From assembly GCA_030998225.1 (NCBI GenBank), contig JAPYXD010000753.1:4243501-4307500 (forward strand): DNA of 64,000 nt, written 5' to 3'. How positions within the stretch are numbered: the first letter of the stretch is position 1; every line of letters begins with the position of its first letter. Under the pieces are notes generated by a model. It was not told where the DNA came from. It worked only from the letters and a program-made list of their open reading frames with translations, and did no database searches. The DNA is from Diplolepis rosae (taxonomy: Eukaryota > Arthropoda > Insecta > Hymenoptera > Diplolepididae). Positions 33,191-45,235 of this stretch are shown in pieces. The translations under genes and the position numbers were made by a program.

Positions 33191-34060
33191 GGAAAAAGTT
33201 CCTTTTAAAATTTTTTTTACAATATATTTAAAAATTCATGTTTACGGCATTTGCATAAAGTTTTCTGCAAATAACGTCTGAATAAAGTCTTTCATTTTTA
33301 ATGCTTACCTAATTTATATTCTCGTTTGTAAATTTTTCACGATTACTAAGGCTTTATAAAAAACATCTAGCAAAAATAGTTTCTGCGTCATTGAAAATTT
33401 CAACCATGTAAAAGTGCAACTCCAGAAAAAAACTTGAATTCGTAGGTGTCGAGGAATTTAAAATATGTTTCTGCAGGGTGGACTTTTCAAAATAATTGAA
33501 ATTCATCACATGTGCAGAGTTCACACAATAAAGAAAATATGACTACAGTATTCTTCACTTTGCAAATCTGATTTTGCATGCTCAGTTTCCCATTCTTGAC
33601 ACCAGAATAAAAAATGGGATATAAATAAATTCATTTTTAAGTATAGATAAAGTTGGAACGTATATGTAATGAGTTAGATGCTAAAATCAAATTTAAAATT
33701 GATAAGAAATTATATCAGATTATCAATCCTTTGAGAGTAACTGAATTGAAATAGATTTTTGTTCCTATAGGAAAACTTACGAAGCAAACGGATTCGAAAT
33801 TTCATACTGCATTAAAGAAGGGCAATACGTAATTTAAATCGGGAAGCATTCGTTCGTAAAATGTGATTCCTGAGTAGCTATTACTTACGTAAACGAACAT
33901 GCAGATTGCGAATTAGTAAGTCAACTTAATAAACGATGAAAAGAAAATACTTCACAGTAATGTGAATTGGAGAATTTACTTTTATCAAAATCATAATTGT
34001 TATTAAATTATAGATGTTATTTCCTTTTGAAATCGTAATACATAGGAAACATAGTTGAAA
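33191..34060. other. AT-rich intergenic sequence
   Basis: No gene or repeat family recognised. Confidence 0.4.
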
Positions 34061-34064
34061 CGTC

Positions 34065-35710
34065 TCAGTGGGCAAAGGGACATTGGACGTCTAGAAGACG
34101 TCCTATGGGCTTTATATCAGCCTTCCCAGTGGACTCGTGGAGATCGTTCCGAGTGGGCAAAAAATATAAAGACATCATAGGAATGTCTATAGGGCGTCTC
34201 GTGGACGTCTTTTGGTACCTGTCTTTTAGACGTCCTAGGGACTTTTTCAAGACGTTCAATGTCAGTACAGATGATGTCCCATGTGTATCTTGTGTTTTAA
34301 AGATGTCTTTAGGACGTCTTTGGGACACTAAACATCTTTGGTACGTCAATTGGACATTAGACGTCCTTGTAACGTCTCAAAGTCTTCTCTCAGACGTCCT
34401 AAGTATGGTGTATCTCTTTAAGGGTTAAAGTCCCCGGAAAGTTCTGAAAGACGTCCCTACAAAGCGTAATGTTCCCTGAGTCACTAGGAAGATTGGAATC
34501 TGATTTTTAAAATTCTTCGCGGATGTGAAATATAATCCAGTGTCCACGGAGATATTGTCTTCTTTTGACGTTAAGAGAAGTTCTTCAAGCGTCAATATCT
34601 GCCTTACTCATTCCTTTTAGATATCTCATGACGTAAAGACGTCCTTAAGATATACGACATTCAAGAGATGTTAATTGGAAAGACATGAATGTTTAAAATG
34701 CGTCTTTAGGACGTCTCAAAGACGACAATGTCCTCTATGCCGATTAAGTTGTTGTTACCCTAACGACGTCTTATGTCTTATAAAGGTCATTGTCACTTAA
34801 GGACGTTTTATAGACCTGCGCCATCAATCGAACAGACGTGGATGTTCCAGAGACGTCTCTAGAACGTTTTAAAGACAACTATGTCCCCTCAGCCCACTAT
34901 CCAATGGACACAAAACCTTGGGTATCGAAGATGAGTTCTTGAGACGTTACAATGACGTCTAATGTCAGTCTAGCTGACGTAGCAAAGGCGTCTAATGTTC
35001 TAAAGACATCTTAAAAACTTCCTTCGAACACAAGATATCCCTGAGGCTTAATTTTTACTGGCATTGAATATCCTGAGAACGTCCCTACGACTGCCAAAGA
35101 ATGTCCTAGAAACGTCCAATAGGCATCCGCTAGTCGACTTTTGATTTTTTACTCACTGCGAAGTAATGATAAGTAACTAGTGGGCACGAGGACATTGAAC
35201 GTCTTTGAGACGTCTTAAAGACGTCTTAAGGACATCAATGTCTGGCGTTTTGTTGTTTACTATACATCTTTAGTCTAAAAGATGTATCTGAGACAAAAGG
35301 CGTCCTCAGGACAGTACAAATTCTGACATAGAAATCCACGAGATATCTTTCCGACGTCCTAAAGACGTCCAATGTCCCTGTGTCCACTGTTTGAAAAAAA
35401 TGAATTTCTATTTTATGAGTACTGAAACATTGTCGTTTATAGACGTTTAAAAAACGTCCCACAGATTTTAATGGCTGGCTTTTGCTACCCTTGAGACGTC
35501 TTTTATCAAGAAGACATCTTTAAGATATGAGATGTCTAGAAACTAACTAGGACTGAAGATGGCCTGAAGATATCCCAAAAACGTCCTTTAAACATGAGAT
35601 ATTCCTAGAACATCATTTGTAGTTACATTGAATAATTAAAAGACACGTACCAAAAGACATCCTAGAGATGTCTTATAGATATCTTTACAACGTCTTTAGA
35701 TTTTTTGCCC
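34065..35710. repeat. Cluster of GACGTC-family elements
   Basis: Consecutive copies in mixed orientation with boundaries near GTCTCAGTGGGCAAAGG (34065), CCGAGTGGGCAAAAAAT (34160), CCAATGGACACAAAACC (34911), TTACTCACTGCGAAG (35150) and GCCCTCTGGG (35708). The copy at about 34905-35158 is of the 266-bp type. Overlapping open frames on both strands reflect the palindromic sequence and are not genes. Confidence 0.7.
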
Positions 35711-36105
35711 TCTGGGAATATAGCAATCTATCTTCGCCAATATTTACTCTTCCGGAAGAAAGATTTGTTAGAGAGAGGATAATTCGATTCGAATTTCTTC
35801 GATTGGTAGTTAGCTATAATTTTCAAAAAGTTCCTTTTTCATTCAGATATATTACAAAGATGAAAAATTAAGCTTGGCATTCTAGTCTTGGAAATTTGTA
35901 TGCATGCATTTTCTTTCTTTAATATTTACTCTTTTGGAAAAATTCTTAATACATTGAAAGTAAGAAATCTTGTTAACAAAAGGCCATGATCAAAATTTAT
36001 AGCATTCTGAATTTTTTATTAGAAATATTTCTTTTATAAGAAACACAACATTTTTCTTTGAGGCTTTTTGAATTGAAGCTTAAATATGGAAAGGGGAAGT
36101 GAAGT
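35711..36105. other. AT-rich intergenic sequence
   Basis: A 67-codon frame (35668-35871) has no recognisable product. Confidence 0.35.
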
Positions 36106-36786
36106 TGATAGACGTTTCGAGGACGTCCCGCAGATTTCAATGTATCTTTCAACTAATCTGAGAATATCACGTGTTACAAAGATGTATTTAAGAAATTATA
36201 GGCCCTGAAGCTGAAAAAGAAAATAGAATATCGTTATGAAGTTTAAAAGACGTCTTTAAGACGATGTCTCTCGAACTTCTGCTTTTTAGATGTTTTATGT
36301 CAAAAGATGTCGTCAAGACATGAGACGTCTGCTAGACATATATGGACTTCCAAAGACCTAAATGTTCCTGGGCCTAATAGGCTACGGGACGTTCTCAAGA
36401 TGACCAATGCCATCGTGACCATTAGGGTCCTCGAAATTGTTCTCAGAACGTCTCATGCCTTGAAAATGTTTTCCACACAAGAGACGTCCTAAAGACAGTG
36501 ATAAGACTAACATTTACACTGAGAAAAAAATGTACGCAACAAAACTTTTTTTGTTGTCCTAACAAAACATTTTGTTCAAGTAACAAAAATTTGATAATAT
36601 AGCAAAAATGTTTGTTGGTGCAACAAAAGAATTTTGTTGCATAAATACCAACAAAATATTTTTGTTGATTCGAAAAAACTGTTTTCTCAGTGTAATTTTA
36701 GGAGACATCCTTAAAACGTCTCAAATGCGTCTAACCAAAAAATTTGTTCAAGCTAGGCTCGTGAGTCTTTTGGAAAATTAAACTCA
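36106..36786. repeat. GACGTC-family copies containing a CACTGAG element
   Basis: The block with CGAGGACGTCCCG, AAAGACGTCTTTAAGACG and GAGACGTCCTAAAGACAG is interrupted at 36527-36692 and resumes as TTTTAGGAGACATCC. Confidence 0.65.
36527..36692. mobile_element. CACTGAG-ended element, second copy
   Basis: 166 bp, with ends CACTGAGAAAAAAATGTA and AACTGTTTTCTCAGTG and the same CAACAAAA/TTTTGTTG interior as 4549-4745. Flanked by TA on each side. Confidence 0.7.
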
Positions 36787-37160
36787 TTAAGTTTTATTTT
36801 CTTCCTCTTCAAGCCTTTTGTTGTATAGAACTTTTCGATTGAGTAAAATGTTAACGAGGCGCGAAACACCCATGACACGAGTTAGCCGAGCGAATCTGCA
36901 ACTGTTGCATTTACGCGATCCATTTGTTCCTTTTTTACCATTCATCGTCAGTACATTTTCTAGAGGGAAATGGTCCGTATATTTACAATGTGTATTATTC
37001 GCATGCATTACATACAGCGAATAAAGTCCAGAGAAACGTTGACTTTTTTATGTATCGTTTACCAGTTAATGAATACGCTGGCGAACGAATTAATGCGTTT
37101 CAAAGTCATTCCGGATCTTTTCGCAAATATATTAAGCATTAAATGGGATTAAATTACATT
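36787..37160. other. Island with overlapping open frames, product unknown
   Basis: A stretch with more G+C than its surroundings and open frames in more than one register. One reads from 36818 with MLTRRETPMTRVSRANLQLL. Another runs on to 37140 with NEYAGERINAFQSHSGSF. They overlap near 36960-37020, as expected if one frameshift broke a longer ORF. I recognise no domain, and there is no splice or start evidence. It could be a decayed gene, part of an unknown transposon, or chance. Confidence 0.25.
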
Positions 37161-37279
37161 GAAAGTCGTCACAGATTTATGCAGACTCTGTATGTTTTAT
37201 GCGTTTTTGCAATGAATCAAGAGATCAGTATTTATTATTGAAATGCAGAAAAAAATGTTCAGCAGGGCTTAGTGAACTC

Positions 37280-38025
37280 AGAAGATAAAGGGGCAATGGA
37301 CGTTTTAAAGACGTCCTACGGACGTCAACGTTGGGTTTTTTTGCTGCCTTAGGATGTCTCATGTCATAAAAACGTCTTTTAGAAGACAGACGTCCATGAG
37401 ATAACAGAATGCCTGATATTAAATTATGAAGCCTCTGAGACGTTTCTAAGACGTTTGAAAGACGTCCAATGTCATCGTGCCTCAATATTAAGTCCAATAA
37501 AAAATAGTTGGGGTTTGGCATCCAAAGTAAAAAAGTTTCTTGGGCCGGTTCCCAGTTAACACGGAAACATTGGACGTTATTATAACGTCCTAATAACGTC
37601 TCGAGGACTTTAATATTTGATTCTTGATTGCACGAGGATATTTCATATCTTAATTACGCCTTTTATAAAGTAGACGACTAGGAGACACCAAGAAGACTGA
37701 CATTAAGCAAAGAAGCTCCCGAGACGTTTTTAAGACATTCGAAAGACGTCCAATGCATTCGTGCCTCAAAATTTAATCCATTGATAGTTGTGGTTTGGCA
37801 TCTAAGGTAAACAAATTTCTTTGGTTGGTTTCCAGTTGATACGGAAACATTAGACGTCATTATAACGTCCTAATAACGTCTCGAGGACTGTAATATTTGT
37901 TTCTTGATACAACGAGAACTTTTCATGTCTTAATGACGTCTATTAGAAAAAAGACGTCCAGGAGTCACCAAAAAGACTAATGATGATGACACTAGGACGT
38001 CTTCAATACGTTCCAGAGATGTACA
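37280..38025. repeat. GACGTC-family copies including a ~290-bp duplication
   Basis: The segments at about 37400-37690 and 37690-37980 repeat in order: GACGTCCAATG, a GGTTTGGCATC region, CCAGTT and ACGGAAACATT, then ATTATAACGTCCTAATAACG. They differ by scattered substitutions. Confidence 0.65.
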
Positions 38026-38639
38026 ATGTCTCTTTATTCTTTGGATTATCTTTTTATCTCTTTTCACGTCTGAAAATTCAAAAAAATTTCTATTCGCGTA
38101 ATAATTATTTTATATTTGATTCTTGAAAGCTTTTATGATTGGAAATTCGATTCGTCTTATATCTAAACTCTTATTTCCTTAGTTTGGGTATTTTATAAAT
38201 CAACGATCTTCTGAATTGTAAATGCGAGTAATAATTCTACAGGGAATTCTGACGCATATTCGATAATAGGAGTTACTATACAATTTGATCCCTCGTGAAT
38301 GTTTGAATTAAGCGCCGCAGCTAAGCCACAGTATCATTATTGGTTTCACTATGAAACAGGGGTAAGATAATTAAAAACAAGAGTAACGTGCCACTCTTCC
38401 ATATCTCGATCCTCACGTTTTACGAGTTTATGAGGCACTGAATTAAAACAAAAACACTCTGCGTCAAAGTCTGAGATTTGTTGACCATTTTTTGTAGTCA
38501 TTCTGCATCATTAAAAATACAATTATTCTACTATCTCAACTTAAATTTCAAGTGAACTATATATACTATATATATATATATCTAATAATACATATGTTGT
38601 TCATATAATTTAATGTGAAATTAAAATTAATATCAAATT
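38026..38639. other. Non-repetitive intergenic sequence with AT microsatellite
   Basis: Mixed-composition sequence with no recognised gene. An (AT)n run is near 38562-38582. Confidence 0.4.
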
Positions 38640-39365
38640 ATTAACGTCTTTAGAATGCGCTAAAGACGTCTCAGGTACTTCAATGTCAAATTTTCTCTCT
38701 TCTGGACACTTTTTATCTAAAGAATGTCTTCAAGGCATGAGACATTTTCGGGACAGCATGAAAACTGACATTGAAATACCTAGGACGTCTCTTAGACGTC
38801 CCAAAGACGACGTCTAGTATCCCTGTGCCCACTGGGTATTGTTTAAATGAAGAAGAATATAAAATTCAATATCTTAATATATTTTATTTTATCCTAGCAG
38901 ACTCGGGAACCTTGGGTGTATTTAGGACGTCCTAAAGACGTCTCTATAACGTCCGTGTCTGTCAAATTAGTGCTTTTTAAAAACTTTATGTCTCGGAGAC
39001 TTTGTTCGGATATGGGTCGTCTGCAAGACATCCACTTTAAATAGAGGGACGTCCTGAAGACGTCTTTTGGACGACTCAAATACGGTTTATTTTCGCGTCT
39101 TCACGCGGCGATGACTTCTAGCTGATTTCTTGTGAACGTCGCATGTGCAAAGAACGTCTTTTAGACACAACTATCCAATTGGCGTCTTCCAGACGCCTTA
39201 TCTCCAAAAGACGTCTTTAACACAAAATACATCTAGAAGACAACATAAATCCAGACATTCGAATTCTTGAGACGTCCCAAAGACGTCCAATACCTCCGTG
39301 TCCACTGGCTTAAGGGCGTCTCATATTTTAGAAAAGTATTTTAGACTTTCGACGTCTAAAGGAAA
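38640..39365. repeat. GACGTC-rich element copies
   Basis: At least two copies, one ending CCCTGTGCCCACTGGG (about 38835) and one ending CCGTGTCCACTGG (about 39307). Confidence 0.65.
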
Positions 39366-39489
39366 GGAAAACTACCTCTTATGCTAAAACTTCAATTGAA
39401 TAATAACAGATGTTCCATGGACGTTCAAAAATTAGTATTAAATTTTTTCCAGAAAGTAGTTTTCAAAAATACCAATAGCAATCTAATTT

Positions 39490-39620
39490 CTGATGACGAC
39501 AACGACAGACGGACAGACATGTTTCCAAAAACCTTCTTTCAGATTAAGGGGATCACAAAACGTGAAGATTTGTTGGAAAAAATTGTAATACCTTCTGATG
39601 TGTGTTTATGATGTAAAAGA
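39490..39620 (+). repeat. Diverged end of a GACA-containing element
   Basis: GACGACAACGACAGACGGACAGACATG is split by substitutions, followed by AAAACGTGAAGATTTG and AATACCTTCTGATG. The 8579-8770 and 47521-47665 elements have the same order (GACA tract, AAAACGTAAAGATTTG, AATACCTTCTCATC), but the sequence between is diverged. It looks like an old relative. Confidence 0.5.
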
Positions 39621-40565
39621 GTTTTTAATGTCCTGTTATTATTGATAAAAAATTAAAAAACTTATTCCGAAAAATAAAAATTGTGAGGTAAATAGAAGAA
39701 AACAATGAAAAGATAATTTAATTTAAAGATTCTAAGAAAATACACAGTTGGACAATTTGTAAACAAGATTTAAAGTTATTTTAAAATTTATAAACCTCGC
39801 TTCGAATTTAAAATTCCAATTAGTGTTCTTTTATGAGGAGACAACATGCTTCATACAAAAAAATGTTTAACCTACTTCTTAAATTATGATTCTCCATTTG
39901 GTTAAAAACTGCTATTCTTGTTCCCCAAGGGACAATAAATTCCAACAAATTCGTCAAGTACCATATTTCGAAATTATGAAAATGTTATGCCAGAGAAAAA
40001 TATTTTTATTAAGTCTATTTCGTTTTATTAAAAATCAGAGGTACGTGGCATTTTTTATTCACAAAATAATAATAAAAAATAGCACATAAGGAATTTTTTT
40101 ATTTATAGAACATATATTAGTTTTTAGGAGTTTTGTTTGGAAATCGGATTAATCTCGTGTGTTTCCTATCAAGAATTGGGTAACGAGAAAACAAATTGGA
40201 TTTTCTCTGCACTAATCCAGAATAAAGAAAACACAGGAAATATCGAATCGGTTTAATATCTTCAAGGATTATCTTGCAACTATAATTTTACATTGTTTTC
40301 GGTAATTTCATTTGATTTGGGGATTAACCCTCCAGTTATTTTCTCATGGTTCTCTTTCTCTCGCCTATGTAAATTACTAGTGAAGTTATCAGAAGATTAA
40401 TCTATTATGTTCTGAAGAAGAAGGAAATTATGTGTGAAAAGGTTGAGGGGGAAAGTAACAGATGAATTCATAAGTCATTCATGATATCATCACTCTGTAT
40501 AATTCCTCAATTATAAAACTTCAATAGTAAAATTCACAAAATTGCAATTTGTTAAACATTTAGAT
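39621..40565. other. AT-rich intergenic sequence
   Basis: No gene or repeat family recognised. Confidence 0.4.
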
Positions 40566-40569
40566 CTAC

Positions 40570-41345
40570 TTGAAAAAAGCGTAATAAAATATTTTTGTGG
40601 CCCCAACAAAATATTTTGTTGAATTGATAAACTGTTTTTTCAAAATAACAAAAATTTTGTTAATTCAACAAAATGCTTTGTTAAGACAACAAAAATTTTA
40701 ATTGTGCAAAAACCAACAAAATTAAAATTAATTGTACAAAAACCGAATAAATATTTTTTTTGATTTACCTGAAACCGTTTTGTCATTGCATATTATTTTC
40801 TATAAAAGTTTTTGTATAAACAATAATATGTTTATAATTTTTAAATTCGTATCTTAATGTCGTATTTGGTCGTGTTTTTGTATTCTAGGAGTTCGAACGG
40901 TTTCGAATTATTGAAATTTTGAAATGTCTTAAGACGTCTGTTTGCAATTAAACGCCCTCAAGAGGACCGGAAGACCGGGACTAATGTTCGTCGGACGTTC
41001 TTAAGACGTCTTTAGGGCATTTTTAAGACGTCTTAAGAACGACCTATGAACTTTAGTCCTGGTTTTCCGGTCATCTTGAGAACGTCTAATTACATAAAGA
41101 CATCTTAAGACATTAAAATACGAATTTAAAAATTATAAACATATTATTTTTTTGGCAAAAACTTTTATAGAAAATAACATGCAATGAAAAAACGGTTTTA
41201 ATTAAATCAACAAAAATATTTATTTGTTTTTTGTACAATTAAGTATCATTTTGTTGTCTTCTGTGCAATTTAATTTTTGTATTGTCTCAACTAAACATTT
41301 TGTATAATTAACAAAATTTTGATCATTTCGAAAAAAAGCATGAGG
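40570..41345. mobile_element. Long inverted repeat centred on a GACGTC core
   Basis: The outer parts are CAACAAAATATTTTG-type sequence related to the CACTGAG elements. Further in, ATTATTTTCTATAAAAG and TAAATTCGTATCTTAATG (left) are matched by CATTAAAATACGAATTTA and CTTTTATAGAAAATAAC (right). At the centre, GACCGGGACTAATG and GGACGTTCTTAAGACGTC are answered by GACGTCTTAAGAACG and CTTTAGTCCTGGTTTTCC. The fold would have arms of about 350 nt. It is either a fold-back element or two inverted copies joined head to head. Confidence 0.65.
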
Positions 41346-41825
41346 AAAGTAGACGTCTTTGTGACGATTTTAGGACGTCATGCGGACTTCACTGTCAGGC
41401 TTTTTGCTGTCCCCAGGACGTCTCATGATTTAAAGGCGTCTCGAAGACAAAAGACGTCCAGAAGACAACAAAAAAATTAACATTAAAGCTTCTAGGATGC
41501 CTTTTAAATTACCCAGATCCACAAGACGTCTTGAGATACGCAGGAATTTTTCTGTCTTGAAGACGTTTCATATGTTTTAAAGACGTCTTACAGACACGAA
41601 ACTTCTAGAGACAAAGACATTAAACATCTTTTGGACGTCTTAAGGATGTCCCAGAGATTTTAATACGAGAATTTTTGTTGTCCCCTGGACGTCTTGATTC
41701 TATAAAACGTCTTTAAGACATAAAACGTCCTCAGAACATCAAAGTGACTGGCATCAATATTTTCAAGACATCCAAGGTCTCAATCTCCACTGGACAGAGA
41801 CGTCCTTGAGACGTAATTAATTTAT
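41346..41825. repeat. GACGTC-rich element copies
   Basis: It contains GACGTCTTTGTGACG, CCCAGGACGTCTCATG and GGACGTCTTAAGGATGTCC, and ends near ATCTCCACTGGACAGAGACGTC. Confidence 0.6.
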
Positions 41826-42086
41826 CACTTGTAGTTCTAAATCAGAGAATACTAAAGTCACATTGAAGCCTAAAATTAAATTCTCTTTCTACTATTCTAA
41901 TGACTGAAGACTTCAAACAATAAATGATTTTATAATTAGAAATGAAAGTAACTTCCAGAAATCTACATCTTCAAGACATTTGTTTCTATTCTGATCTAGT
42001 ACGCTATTCTTCGATATTACTGGTGGGTTGGTAGCTTTTGTACTCGATATGGAATGAACGACTGCCTCGGGAGCGCATCGTCGTCG

Positions 42087-42093
42087 TATAAAA
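42087..42093 (+). promoter_or_regulatory. TATA-like motif in a CpG-containing island
   Basis: TATAAAA preceded by GGGAGCGCATCGTCGTCG and followed by GTGCCGAGGGGCCGATGGG, an unusually GC-rich setting here. It could be a promoter, possibly for an upstream untranslated exon of CCHamide-1 7 kb away. No transcript evidence. Confidence 0.25.
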
Positions 42094-42507
42094 TTGTGCC
42101 GAGGGGCCGATGGGAGTTTCGAAGAAAATTAAATATTATCGTTCACTCATTCGGACATTCATTCAGCATATACATATATTAAGTATCGAGTTTATTTTCA
42201 TAAAGTTTTTGCTTTAGGCCATAAAAAACAAGTGCCCACGAAAGACATTTTTTCCTGTTTTTTTTAGTTTCTGAAAAAACATATGGACTGTTAAATATGA
42301 ATTTCAAAAATAGAGGTAAAAATTATTATCTTCATGAAAATGTTTAAAATCGTTGAAATAGTCATTTTCAGACTGTAACTTATTATTATAAATTATAATA
42401 CTTGGTAGTTTTGAATGTTTAGACTAATTATCAACATTTCACCATATTTTAGTAGAGTAGATTTTATGTAGAGTAAATTTACTAAATGAAGCATTTTTTC
42501 TGCCCTG

Positions 42508-42781
42508 ACCCAGTAGGCACAAAACCTTGGATATCCTAAAGATGTTCTTTAGACGTTATCAGGACGTCTAATGTCAATCCAATTGACGTACGAAAGATGT
42601 CTAATGTCCTAAAGAGATCCTAAAAACGTCCTTAAAACACAAGATATCTCTGGAACGTTATTTATACTGATATTGAACGTCCTGAGAACGTCCTTAGGAC
42701 GACCAAAGGACACGTGCCAAAAGGCGTCCTAGAAATGTCCTATAAACACTCAGAACGTTTAGATTTTTTACCCACTTGGGA
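42508..42781 (+). mobile_element. GACGTC element, 266-bp subfamily
   Basis: ACCCAGTAGGCACAAAACC at the left end and TTTTTTACCCACTTGGGA at the right (one extra T). The interior matches 16012-16277 and 17584-17867 closely. Confidence 0.8.
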
Positions 42782-42784
42782 CCC

Positions 42785-42935
42785 ACCTACCGATTGTAGA
42801 ATCACAGATGTTACATAATTGTTACATAGCAGTTCTATCGAAATGTCCCGTGCGTGTCACATTTAGATGACATGAAATTTTATGTAACAATTACAGAACA
42901 ATTATGTATTATCTGTAATTTTTCACTAGGCAGTA
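42785..42935. mobile_element. GTTACATAAC-rich MITE
   Basis: Inverted motifs GTTACATAATTGTTACATAG and TTATGTAACAATTACAG surround a short core. It ends CACTAGG. Related copies are at about 44440-44945, 45485-45685 and 52140-52346, all built of the same GTTACATAACNGTT words and several ending CACTGGG. Confidence 0.55.
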
Positions 42936-42939
42936 AGTA

Positions 42940-43690
42940 AAAAATTTGAAGACGTCCAAAAGGTGTCTATAGGACGTCTTTAGGAGGTCTTTTGGAACGT
43001 GTCTTTTAGACGTCCCAGGGAAGTTCTCAGGATCTTCAATGTCTGTAAACATGACGACCCAGGGATATTTTATGGTTGAATGACCTTTTCAGAATGCCTT
43101 CAAGACGTCTTTTTGACAAAATACGTCCGGAAGATAGAAAAACGGTGGCATTGAAGTCTTTGAAACGATTTTAAAACCCCCCAATACGTCTAGCGTTTCC
43201 GTGTTCAGTGGCAAAATACTAAATATTACTAAATTTGTGGTGCGGAGATATTCGACGTCTTCGGACATCTTAAGAACGTCCCGGGAACTTCAATGTATAT
43301 CTTATTTGCGTCTTTTGGGTATCTCATATCTCAAAGACGTTTCTCAGTGACGATACGTTCAGAAGAGAACAAAATGATTAACATTAAAGTATGTAGGACG
43401 TTCTTGAGACGTCTTCAAGACGACAAATGTCCCCGTTCACACAAGTTTGTGACAAGTTTCTTCCCAAAAATATGCATGCCTGGTAAGATCAAAAAGATTT
43501 GGAGACTTTAAGACGTCTTGTTGACGTCCAGTCGTCTTTAATGGTAGACTTTCTGCTATTTCGAGAAAGTCTCATGTCTTGAATAAATATTTTGAACATG
43601 AGACGTCTATAAGACAACAAGAAGCCTCACATTAAAATACGCGGATAGTTCATAAGACGTCTCAAAAGACGTCCAGTGTCCGCTAGTGCA
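42940..43690. repeat. GACGTC-rich element copies
   Basis: Three fused blocks with junctions near GTGTTCAGTGGC (43200), CCGTTCACACAAG (43435) and GTCCGCTAGTG (43680). Confidence 0.6.
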
Positions 43691-44170
43691 ATGATTGATT
43701 TTTATTTTACTCATAATGATGACTATCGTTTTGTATCATAATATTGAGTTTTATTTAATGTTGAATAATTGAGGAAACTGTTTTCTTTTAATTAATGTGG
43801 ACGGTTAAGAGAAAAACTTCGCTTCAACCTCGATATTGCATTCACGTATATAATGAAATCTAGAAGACGCAAATAGTTATGATACCTCGAAGCTTATCGT
43901 CATGAGGTAATTTCATTATCTAACCAATATCTGACATATAACAATAACTTAGGACCATCCCTTATTAATAATTGACGAAGATTTAATCCCGAAGTGTTAC
44001 TTTTAATGCGCGTTCATATCAACTCCGAGAAACTTTAGTCCCTATAATGTCAGATACATATAAATACATGGCTGTTTTTCTCGAAAAGTTATAGGAAAAG
44101 TGAAATAAAATTTAATAAAAAATATTTATATTTTTATAAGTAACCATACTTTTCAAAATATTTTATAACT
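43691..44170. other. Non-repetitive intergenic sequence
   Basis: No gene or repeat recognised. Confidence 0.4.
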
Positions 44171-44174
44171 ATCC

Positions 44175-44375
44175 TAGTAGCCACAGGGTAATTTAACGTC
44201 TTCGGGACGTCTTAAAAACGTCTTGTGAACTTCTTTGTAAGGTTTTTTACTGTCTTGACGTCTCGTGCCTTAAAGACGTCATTCAGACAAATTATGCCCG
44301 GAAAATGAAAATTGCGTGAGATCAAAATTTCCAAGACGTCTTTAAGACGTCTCAAAGACGTAAAATGTCCTTACA
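44175..44375. repeat. GACGTC-rich element
   Basis: Begins near CCTAGTAGCCACAGGG and ends in CAAGACGTCTTTAAGACGTC and AAAATGTCC. A single eroded copy. Confidence 0.55.
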
Positions 44376-44439
44376 GTATTCTGTAAGACTGTTTTAAGTT
44401 TATAAACTTTGAGTTTTAACTGTTAAGTGACTGTTATTA

Positions 44440-44945
44440 CTTGGATTTTTGCTAGAACAATAGTGTTATGGGTGTTCTGTAACATTTGTTACGTTTTGTG
44501 TTATGTAACTGTTACTTTTTGGTTACATAACATTACAAAATCTAGATTGTCTTTACTCTCTGAATGTGACAGGACCACGCAGTCATAAATAAAATTCTAC
44601 ATTACCTATAGTGCGATCCTATTTAATAACTACCCAATAAACGCTCACATTTGTTACGTAACAATTACATAAAAGTTCTGTAAAAATATCGCCCCATAAA
44701 TTTCATAGTTACAGAAAAAGACTCGCAATGTATCTGCATTATAACTGTTACATATAACGTTCTCGTTTTCTAAATGCAACACTTATGAGGCTTCATTGTT
44801 ACAGAATTATTACGTAACAATTACCTAACGACTGTGAATCTGTTACAATCGTTACAGTTTTATGATTTGCCACAGGAGAAATTGATTTGTCATCATCTTA
44901 CTGATCTTTTATAAGCTAGGTTACTTTTCATTACGTATATGTTAT
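44440..44945. mobile_element. GTTACATAAC-rich MITEs, two or more copies
   Basis: Many GTTACGTAACAATTAC and TGTAACTGTTAC words in both orientations, with a CCCAATAAACGCTCAC junction near 44634 and a right end at TTCTGGGTAC. Confidence 0.5.
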
Positions 44946-45225
44946 GTTACAGTCGTCTAGCAATGTTTTCTGGGTACTTCATTGAAATTTTCAAACATTA
45001 AAAACCTCAATATCTTTTTAAAAAACTAGAGAAAATAGGGAAAAAATTCGTTATTTATTTAATAGGAAGTTATTTCTTTTGAAAATTGATAAACACTTGA
45101 GTTTACCTTTGAATGTTTTTTGACACAATCAGGTCCAATTTGCTGTTCCACCAACGCAGGTGCGCGTCCTGTACGGCGCCTGAATCACCCCACCATTTTT
45201 CCATGGATCGCTTGCATGGAACTCG

Positions 45226-45235
45226 TATATAAAAG
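45226..45235 (+). promoter_or_regulatory. Possible TATA box of CCHamide-1
   Basis: TATATAAAAG follows a GC-rich stretch (GTGCGCGTCCTGTACGGCGCC). A 5' splice site, TTCAG|GTATGA, lies at 45267/45268, which would make a very short untranslated first exon joining the acceptor at 49164. Plausible but unsupported by transcripts. Confidence 0.25.
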
